NCBI GenBank assembly: GCA_025266875.1
Contig: JALLLT010000020.1
Span: 496,001 to 560,000, forward strand
Reading direction: 5' to 3'
Source: Fennellomyces sp. T-0311
Lineage: Eukaryota > Mucoromycota > Mucoromycetes > Mucorales > Lichtheimiaceae
DNA: 64,000 nt
Shown: positions 56,390-64,000 of the stretch, piece after piece
How the letters are laid out: each line of letters starts with the position of its first letter
Numbering within the stretch: the stretch's first letter is position 1
Notes under the pieces: model-generated
The model's database searches: none
What the model saw: only the letters and a program-made list of their open reading frames with translations
Told to the model about the DNA's origin: nothing
Made by a program: the position numbers and the translations under genes

Positions 56390-58849
56390 TTTCCCTTTTT
56401 TCCACCACTCTTTGCATTTCTTACCTTCATTCCCCCAATTTCGTTCTACCCCGCAGTATTCTCTTCATCTTACATTATTAATATCAGTAATCATATCATT
56501 TGTGAGCATTCGAATAAATCATCGCGTCAACGCACGAAAAAAAGCGTTTCATATTCGCTCCTGTCATCCAATCTTCCCTCTCTCCTTCATTGTTACGTAT
56601 AATATGTCTATATTGGGATTCCTGTGAGGGGAGTGTGTATTGCCCCAGCAGCATTCCTATACTCATTCACATACTACTATTACTACGCTGGCTAATACCA
56701 AACGTATCCATGGATACATATCAAAGTTACGATAAAGACATCCATAATGTGTGCAACAGAACGCAACCTCTCGCTCGGGACCGGTCACGGATCACGACAT
56801 TTTAAGCATGGAATTAGTTGACCCTCATTATTAGACATTGCATGAATCCTAATCTCAGAGCTATAAGTATTAATATGCTTCTTCTGGCTGTGAGCGATGC
56901 GTGCATATGAGAGGATGTGCGAAGAAATGAATACGCACTTGTCTGTGTAACGTGTACCTTGTCCTGGAGTGAAGCGTGGGTCCCACATTAAAACTCAAAT
57001 ACACGTAGATCGCTCTAACCTCTTCCAGCAACCTCAATGCAGCATTACAACTGAGCTGTGTTAAACGCAATGATCAATTGATGATCAGCTGACAGTACAA
57101 TCACTAGATGATCGTTTAGCTGATACTAAAATGCCCAAAGCCATGTTCAACAAAATTAAACATAGGTCTGTTAATATCATATGATAAGAAAAACATACGT
57201 GAAATCGTTCTTTAGCGGCAAGCAAAGGATTAAGTACATCATTTAAATGTCAGTGTAAATTGTATGCGCCGAACTAGTGATACATTCTCATTGCGTGCGA
57301 TACTGATATTTTGCGATCAACACCCCAACGTCCAGGATGCTCAGTCCAGCAATTGCAAGTTTAATAGAAAAAGAATGCGAAATTGAGTCGTAACTAGTGC
57401 ATAGCAACCAAAAGTATTATCACAATAGTTTCCATGGTACATCACATACTCCAATTCCCATTTGCTTTGATACACACAGACCACTTGAACGGTAGGTAGC
57501 TCCAAAGGACCCGCCCGCCCATTGCTGAATTGAGGAGATATCATTGAGAGTATTTTAGCCAATGCCCCAGAACTTACCATATTTCTTTCGTATTGCTTCC
57601 TGGCTGTGGGTCCCACTGTAGCTATGGCCTCCATTCTCCTTTGCTCGGTGATCCAGGACTATAAACCAATCGCAGATCTCCTCTACTATGCACGGACGCC
57701 TCTTTTTAGCCTGAATATTTCACAACCCGAGGTACGTCAGAAAATAGCCTTGCCTCTTCAATGCTGCTCTTCCGTTCTGTAGCTCTGTTCCCATTACGTA
57801 CATTCGATCGTTTTGCAGGCAATTTTTTCCGAAAGCATACATGTTTTGCCTCCCCAGTGACATCGGCGGATATATCGTGAAAGCTCACATTAACTGGAAA
57901 CCGTAGTGTACTTTTTACTCATATGTACGTAGCCCGTCTGAAATGCGTGACCTTTTCCAAGACAAAAGGGTAAATCCAGTGAGCTACTGCCTCGCGCGGT
58001 AATGATTACCATCCAAATGATTTAAGCCTTTGGTATATCCATCAAAGATGACGTGTCGTCTGAAAATTAGTCTAGGAAGATATTGCATTACAAGCTCTTC
58101 TTCGGAAGGGAACGGTGTGGATCAAATTCGGAAAGATTAAGATGTCTTTATTGATGAGGTTCTATGTGAATGCGCGCTATGTCTTGGCTTTCCGCTCACG
58201 TCTGGTCTGTTAATAAGAGGATATGAAAGACCTGCCTAGCAGCAGAAGAAAGGAAGAAGATATGATAAAAGATACGAGGTTAAAGAAACTAAAAGGGGGA
58301 TAATAAAGAAACTACAGTTGTCAAGCAAAGTAGATCAGAATCGGAAGTAATGCATCTTTGTGGTGGTCCCTACGTAGTAAATCGATGACAGTCATTCAAG
58401 CTAGAAGTACTACGTATTTTGAATAAGCTTTGGCTTTTGGCACTGTAATACACTAATTACTTGTGGACTGATAAAGGCGCGGCTTATTCCAAGAATGTTA
58501 ACTTTAATCAAGACGGAAAAAGCGTTGAAGTGTTCCGATTTTCATGAATGACACTTTGGCATAAAAATAACACATATGAGGGATAGATCACTTTTGCCGG
58601 ATACTCAATGCAATTGTGGTACAGACAGCTTATTGACTTATCGCCTCCATGGAAGTCCGTTGGATGTGGTTGCTGTGGAACATACAAACAGAAATGATCA
58701 ACTACTGCACTAATATTTAGTTTGCGTAACTGTAGCTATAGAGATGATCCATTATGCCCTATATAATATGAATATGAATTAAAAGCTACATGCACACTTT
58801 CCAAACTTTCAGTCGCCGGATTCTTCAATAATTGATGGCGAATAAAGTA
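56390..58849. other. Intergenic with unsupported short frames
   Basis: About 2.5 kb. Minus-strand frames at 57634-57341 (97 residues) and 57888-57706 have no recognised motif. A pyrimidine-rich stretch follows the F-box gene stop. I see no tRNA or other RNA gene. Confidence 0.4.
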
Positions 58850-59020
58850 CAGTGGCCGCTTTATATAGCGATATTTTGTATAACGATAATTCGATATAAC
58901 GATACAATTCTCGATGCATCAAAACGGTAATCTCTGCCAAATCCCATTTTATATAACGATATTCGATATAACGATAAAGTTTGGGCTGCACCATCGTATC
59001 GTTATATAAAGCGACCACTG
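58850..59020. mobile_element. pogo/Tc1-mariner-like MITE (171 bp)
   Basis: Terminal inverted repeats of at least 24 bases: left CAGTGGCCGCTTTATATAGC then GATA; right end is the reverse complement of CAGTGGTCGCTTTATATAAC then GATA. Both ends are flanked by TA (58848-58849 and 59021-59022), the expected target duplication for this superfamily. Inside each end, CGATATAACGATA motifs form subterminal repeats. The element is too short to encode a transposase, so it is non-autonomous. The CAGTG start and CGATATAACG subterminal repeats are typical of pogo/Tigger-like elements. The two ends differ at only about two positions, which suggests it is fairly recent. Confidence 0.9.
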
Positions 59021-59022
59021 TA

Positions 59023-59449
59023 CTACTTTCCAAGAACTTCCAACAAGAAAGTACACTCGTTTGCTTAAATGACTTGAAGTTTCGGCAAACTGTTGATCCA
59101 ATAAAATATCCCGATCTAACGTTCCCGAACAGGAATTATAAAGCTTAAAAAGCAAGTGCTATCAAATTTCTGTTTATCCAGAAGGTCACTAAGGTAAAGG
59201 CAACATTAACGAAAGCAACAGCGGGTTGTTTTGAGAACTGCAGCCTTCTCCTTAATAATGTAGCTCTTCACTGCCGGTATTCAGGCTAAGCGCTTATTGT
59301 TGGAATAACAGGTAAAATCCTAGAAATAGCTACGCGTATCTGCGTAGTATAGACAGGTACAGTGCGCGTAGCTATGAAAAATCATGCTGCAGTCGAATTT
59401 GTGTATAAACCAGGTCGATTTCGTTTCCAAACAAAGCTACCTTTCTAGA
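59023..59449. other. Intergenic, no supportable gene
   Basis: Upstream region of the Oms1-like gene; no gene seen. A short imperfect inverted repeat (TAGCTACGCG...CGCGTAGCTA) lies near 59328-59374. Confidence 0.4.
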
Positions 59450-60404
59450 ATGGCGAAAAAAAAGAACACGACATTTCGACCTCGCGCTTCTCCCCTCAAA
59501 CACACCAAATTACCACCCAACGCGGGTCAAGCGCCTCCAAATGCTGGACGACAAGTACCTAAGCTCATGCCTCTCCTCGTTGGTGGTGGCTTGCTATATG
59601 TCACCGCTGTGTACGTCAGCATGACCGTGTTTAAAGGAAAGAACAAGGAACCCGTTGAAGAATCGCCAGAAAAGAAGGATATGAGTAATTTCGACACGGC
59701 ACCTGTATGGAACAAGATCGCCAAAGATTACGACAAAGAGATCAGTTGGGATGAGCTTGTCATGGGCATTGGTCTTATGCGACGGTTTCTTATTGGACAA
59801 GCCAAGGTAAAAAGGTTAAGCTTGCGTTCCCAGGGGGGAGCAAAAAGGATTAAACTTTGTTGCGCAGGGCGATGTATTAGAAGTATCGACTGGCACGGGA
59901 CGCAACTTTGAGTACTACAAGCCTGACCAGATGGATTCGGCAACGTTCACGGACCGCAATCCGGGCATGCTGGCGGAAGCATCAAGCAAGTTTGACAAGT
60001 TCAAAGAACGATTTCACAAGACGTTTGTCGAGTTTAAGAAGGCGAATGTGGATGAACAACCGGCGGGCCGGTTCGATACAGTGGTAGATACGTTTGGATT
60101 GTGCTCGTGCGACGATCCCGAGGTGGCACTGATCTCCCTGGCCGAATCATGTAAGCCATCGGAGGAGTCACGTATCCTGCTGCTGGAGCACGGACGGTCG
60201 CACTATGACTGGCTCAATCGGATCCTGGACAGCAACGTGGACAAGCATGTGATGAAGTGGGGCTGCTGGTGGAATCGGGACTTGATGGGACTGTTTGAAC
60301 GGGAGAAGGTCAAGGAGAAGCTGGAAATCGTCAAGGTGCATCGATGGCATCTCGGTACAACATGTTACGTAGTTGCGAAGCCAAGATTACCGAAGGAAGA
60401 ATAA
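59450..60404 (+). CDS. Oms1-like mitochondrial membrane methyltransferase
   Basis: SAM-dependent methyltransferase (Methyltransf_11 type) with an N-terminal membrane anchor, like yeast Oms1. Two exons (59450-59806, 59868-60404), phase 0, 297 residues. The N-terminus is basic (MAKKKNTTFRPRASPLKHTK, possible mitochondrial presequence), then a TM helix (LMPLLVGGGLLYVTAVYVSM). The methyltransferase core has motif I GDVLEVSTGTGRNFEYY, an acidic strand at ATFTDRNPGML, the motif IV region RFDTVVDTFGLCSCDDPEVA L and motif VI-like RILLLEHGRSHYDWLN. Of the ATGs in frame, 59450 is preferred (TAGAATGGCG); one at 59384 would add 22 uncharged residues. Anchored in the inner mitochondrial membrane by family analogy. 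The methyl acceptor is not known from the sequence. Confidence 0.85.
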
Positions 60405-61548
60405 AGAGGTTGCTGGTACACACGCAAGACGGCGAGGCTTGGCATATATCCTCCGAAGACAACATTTTCCAGCGGACGTCCATTAAAATCTATGTAGTTC
60501 GGCTTCTGCACATAAGCTATTCCGTAGCATACTAAAGAGTTAGAGAATTTACTATGCTTCTAGTATGTAATAATTTATTATCATTCACAAGAGAATTAAG
60601 ACACCTGGGATCATGCTGCGTAATGACAGACGAAGATGACAGTTGCCTTCATCCCTGACTATTGAAGAAGCGAATGCTTTCATTAGCATTTCTTTTACTA
60701 CGTAGGAGCTATATGGTTGAGCTCAAACTTTTTCGCGAGCGAATATACTGTAGGTTGTGGAGCTACTTTCTTGATGAGTGTGTAAAGTGCTATATACATA
60801 TTAGAAAGCGAACATATGAACAAGACTTCCAACCGGAAACTCGGAGTGTATCTGGTGACTCCACTCATTATTACCTACTGCCGTCATTAAACGCAACGCA
60901 TTGACAAAGAGCAGCATCGACTTACGCAGTGTTACTAAAGATTCAAAGCAAGAAGAAAACCATGTGTAGGGATGAAAAAAACAAACAATGTAGATAATAT
61001 TACAGAAGCACTTGATCTAATCGATAATGAATGGCTCATGTATTCATGCAGCTCTATTCACAGTAGATATGTTCAAGGTCGCGTTGGTACCTTTTCACAT
61101 ATAGCGCATTAGAACAGCCAGCTCAAACTGTGCCTACATACTGAGAGCTGCATTTAGGAGAACTAGTACATTAACAGGAAGCAAATTGACGACTATTCGC
61201 TCCATGTTAAAGCACAGACAAAGGCGATGCTTTCCACTATGTACCAAAAACTCATGGATTCGAACTAAAGGATATAGTAGTCTTCAATTATACGTTACTT
61301 AATGCTTAATCAACCAGTCCACAGCCTTTTTGGCGACTCTACAATGTACCTGTTACATCGGATTCATCTCCAACGTTTTCACTTGATGGCCATCAAATGC
61401 ATGGAAGGGCTATAAGACTCCATTTGTTCCGTTTGTCTCAAGGTTCAATTTTTCAAATATTCAGATGCAATATTAGCATTCTTTAGTATATTAAAACGTG
61501 CATTCTTATTTAACAGGAAATATATATCACTGTATTCAATGCCCTAAT
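60405..61548. other. Intergenic, no supportable gene
   Basis: About 1.1 kb. A plus-strand frame at 60662-60904 (80 residues, Arg/Leu-rich) has no known motif. Confidence 0.4.
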
Positions 61549-62661
61549 CTAAGCTGAAATATCTTGATATACTGGATAATCGATATAGCCGGCCGCACCC
61601 CCAGTGTAAAATGTTGTTCTATCGTACTTTGTGAACGGGAGATCATGCTCCAGTCGATAGACAATATCTTGATTTGCAACATATGCCCGTCCAATAGCAA
61701 TCAAGTTTCCGGTCGTGTCCGCAACCTCATGAGCCAATTTAATATTAGTCGTGTATCCGCCTGCGGAAATGAATGGCCCCTTCCATGCGGCTCGGAACGG
61801 ATCCAATGTATTCGACGTATCATTCTGAGTCTTTCGACTGTAGTCGTCGCGCGGTTCAATCATATGGACATAAGCCAATCCAGGATGTCGTTCTTGCATT
61901 TCTTTGATGATATAACCCCATGTTTCGTACGGCGTATCGTCATAAATACCATAGAATTCAGACCATGGGGAGAAACGAATGCCCACATATGCCTCTCCTA
62001 CGGATTCGACAACCGCTTTAGTCAACTCTAAAGCGAATCGGCCACGATTCTCCACAGATCCACCATACTGATCTGTGCGGGTGTTTGAGGACGAATTGAT
62101 AAATTGATCAATCAGATAACCATTGGCACCGTGGATCTCTACACCATCAAATCCCGCTTCGATGGCATTCTTGGCAGCTTGCACGTATTCTTGAATAATT
62201 TCCGGAATTTCGTCCACCGTCAATTCGTGAGGTACTTCAAATGGCTTTCCAGTGAATTGAAAGATCTCGTCTTTGATAGGAATTGGTGAAGGAGCCACAG
62301 GGAGGACATTATTGGGTCGTAATGAAGAATCGGTCACTCGACCACCGTGCCAGAGCTGAGAAAAGATGTATCCTCCCCTGGCATGAACTGCATCAGTCAC
62401 GCGCTTCCAGCCTTCGATTTGGTCTTTGGTATGAATACTTGGTGCCCCGGGATAGATGCCAGATCCAGGTGAGATTCCAGTTGCCTCAGCGATAATCAGT
62501 CCTCCCTTGGTAGCGCGTTGACGGTAGTACTCCTCAACCATCGCGGTTGGGACATGATTTTCGTCGGCTCGAAAACGGGTCAGAGGAGGATGAACAATTC
62601 GGTGCTCGAGTTGGATATTGCCTATCTTGATTGGCTTGAACAGAGACGATGTAGAAGCCAT
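61549..62661 (-). CDS. Old yellow enzyme (NADH:flavin oxidoreductase)
   Basis: FMN-dependent ene-reductase of the OYE family, a TIM barrel of 370 residues, intronless. MASTSSLFKPIKIGNIQLEH starts exactly like fungal OYEs (LF-x-P-x-K-I-G). FMN site residues PLTRFRA and GLIIAEATGIS; catalytic/ligand His-x-x-Asn pair in GVEIHGANGYLIDQF with the tyrosine acid next to it; FMN-phosphate loop ISAGGY and AIGRAYVANQDI. The substrate strand reads QLWHGGRV. These enzymes reduce alpha,beta-unsaturated carbonyls with NADPH; physiological substrates vary and none is indicated here. It has no introns, unlike most neighbours, and no clustered biosynthetic genes, so there is no sign of a metabolite cluster. 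Confidence 0.95.
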   Translation of the reverse strand: MASTSSLFKPIKIGNIQLEHRIVHPPLTRFRADENHVPTAMVEEYYRQRATKGGLIIAEATGISPGSGIYPGAPSIHTKDQIEGWKRVTDAVHARGGYIFSQLWHGGRVTDSSLRPNNVLPVAPSPIPIKDEIFQFTGKPFEVPHELTVDEIPEIIQEYVQAAKNAIEAGFDGVEIHGANGYLIDQFINSSSNTRTDQYGGSVENRGRFALELTKAVVESVGEAYVGIRFSPWSEFYGIYDDTPYETWGYIIKEMQERHPGLAYVHMIEPRDDYSRKTQNDTSNTLDPFRAAWKGPFISAGGYTTNIKLAHEVADTTGNLIAIGRAYVANQDIVYRLEHDLPFTKYDRTTFYTGGAAGYIDYPVYQDISA

Positions 62662-64000
62662 ACTTTATGGTAAATAATGCATTATTTGAACTTGTTGAAC
62701 CAACCTTTTATATTTAATCCCGGCTAATAATTAAGTCCTATCAACGTGTATCGAAGATCTAGGGATTATTAATCAAGCAAGAGGCTAGATTATTAAGCTG
62801 CCTACATAAACTGGTGGTAACAATGAAATTCGCAGCCGCACTTTTTATAGGAACGTGATCGCACGATTGAAAAATCGGACAATTGCTTATAAATCAACTA
62901 ATAAATTTGATGAGCAGCTTCGTCACGTCGTAACTATAGGAAAAAAATACCGATAAGTTGGTTCTATGGTATTTTTAGATGTACTCTTGCCATCGGTACC
63001 GTACAATATAGGTAGATCAGACAAGCGCTCAAGGTGCTTACATGTGTGGTATCTACCGTTATCGGGATGGCAACGAGTTATATATTTGTGTGACCAGCGG
63101 CAGCTTTTCTAAGACCGCTGGATATGCATCTGATGGCATTCGTTGCAATTTTTATGTTTAGCGCCAGTACAGTAGTTATACCATAGTTTTGCTTCCCAAT
63201 CGAACGAATAGCGCTCAAGAGCACAGTATACAAAGATAGCTTAAATATGTAAGCGGTACTGTTGTTATTGCATCATGAGATTAGGGATTAAAATGTTCTG
63301 ACGTTAACCTGAGGCGAAACTCTCCTAATAAATAGTCACCTCATAGGTATGAAGCAGCATTTTCTAGAGGAGTCGGTCATATAATTTTTTATGAGTTTCA
63401 TGATGCGATATCGGACGTTACATGTTGGTCTGTCTTTCGGCATGGTGTCTCCTCAATTAGAATCGAGAGCTGCTTCATATGTTCGATACACACAGACACC
63501 TTATGAACATCTAGAACGAAATTCAGTAAAGAAAACTAGGCCTAGTTGGATCAACATATACATGCTCTTCGATACCAGGTTTACAGTATATACTTTCATG
63601 TTAGGGCTCCCCACCAGCTAGACCCAGCGGTGCCGGGATTTTACATACCGTTTAACGAGGTCGTTGATGATGTTTCATTGCTTGTCGACTTTTACGAAAT
63701 ATGATTCTGTTGCGACTGCGATGACTCTTACCAGGATTTGAGCTCAACGGCGAGTGAGTTAATGCACATTGTTCATGCGTGTCCTATGGTAACATATTTG
63801 GAAACGCTACTTATACTTACGCTTCCTGTACATTTCCATTATTTTCCGAGGCCCTGTGATTCAAATGCTACTGGTCCATTTAGCAAAGCAATGCTTTTGT
63901 TCAAGCAAATGCTCTTTATACCGATTCTCCTATACTTTCGGGTTAGCAACTTTAGTAGTTCCCGTTCTATCATATACTATGGTGGGCTGTACATGTAAAA
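62662..64000. other. Intergenic to window end, no supportable gene
   Basis: About 1.3 kb. Short plus-strand frames at 63391-63621 and 63738-63998 lack clear domains. The second (ACPMVTYLETLLILTL) weakly resembles an LRR of fungal F-box proteins and could be a relic or a gene edge; not supported. Confidence 0.35.

Noticed and set aside
61245..61275. tRNA-like GGATTCGAAC sequence
   Set aside because: Flanks do not form an acceptor stem or anticodon arm; chance match to the T-loop.

Overview
The window is nuclear DNA from a filamentous fungus. Genes are split by many short introns (about 40-80 bases, GT..AG, often with a CTAAC/CTGAC-like branch site), and there are no operons. The gene content is fungal: ECM33, ATG9, P5C dehydrogenase, fungal trehalose phosphorylase, COP9 subunit 1, SPT20, BUD6, a Zn2Cys6 regulator and several F-box proteins. 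Trehalose phosphorylase plus F-box/TPR/LRR genes, the intron style and the similarity patterns suggest an early-diverging Mucoromycota (Mucorales-like) genome. That placement is inference; no rRNA or other taxonomic marker is present.

Layout. 1-6.6 kb: AP-3 beta adaptin (minus, runs off the left edge), an Ecm33-like GPI cell-wall protein (plus), a Sel1-repeat Nif1/Dsf2-like protein (minus) and a stand-alone DRAP-type deaminase (plus). 6.6-17 kb is accessory: a decayed 3' piece of SMC4, an F-box/TPR/LRR gene, a 195/196-bp tandem array and a decayed adenylate-forming enzyme. 17-39.4 kb is a dense conserved block: P5C dehydrogenase, ATG9, trehalose phosphorylase, an Atg38/NRBF2-like protein, CSN1, SPT20, an F-BAR/SH3 protein, a tiny Cys-rich ORF, BUD6 and a small Kre9-like secreted protein. 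Gaps between these genes are often about 100 bases or less. 39.4-45.5 kb is gene-poor and holds a decayed MFS transporter. 45.5-64 kb is sparse: a C2H2 zinc-finger gene, an F-box/kelch gene, a Zn2Cys6 factor, a plain F-box gene, a pogo-like MITE, an Oms1-like methyltransferase and an old yellow enzyme.

Function. Most genes are housekeeping parts of unrelated pathways. Some neighbours share themes. ATG9 and an Atg38/NRBF2-like gene flank trehalose phosphorylase, linking autophagy and carbon-reserve genes in position. F-BAR/SH3 and BUD6 are both actin/formin-linked polarity and cytokinesis factors. P5C dehydrogenase feeds proline carbon to glutamate. I reconstructed splice sites by hand for most multi-exon genes. 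ATG9, trehalose phosphorylase, the Atg38-like gene, BUD6, P5CDH, the kelch gene and both zinc-finger genes give exact in-frame totals. In the process I found a 7-base microexon, a GC-AG intron and a 13-base exon.

I saw no convincing previously undescribed system. The most unusual items are the trehalose phosphorylase microexon, the 196-bp array, the decayed SMC4 copy and the all-phase-1 zinc-finger gene.
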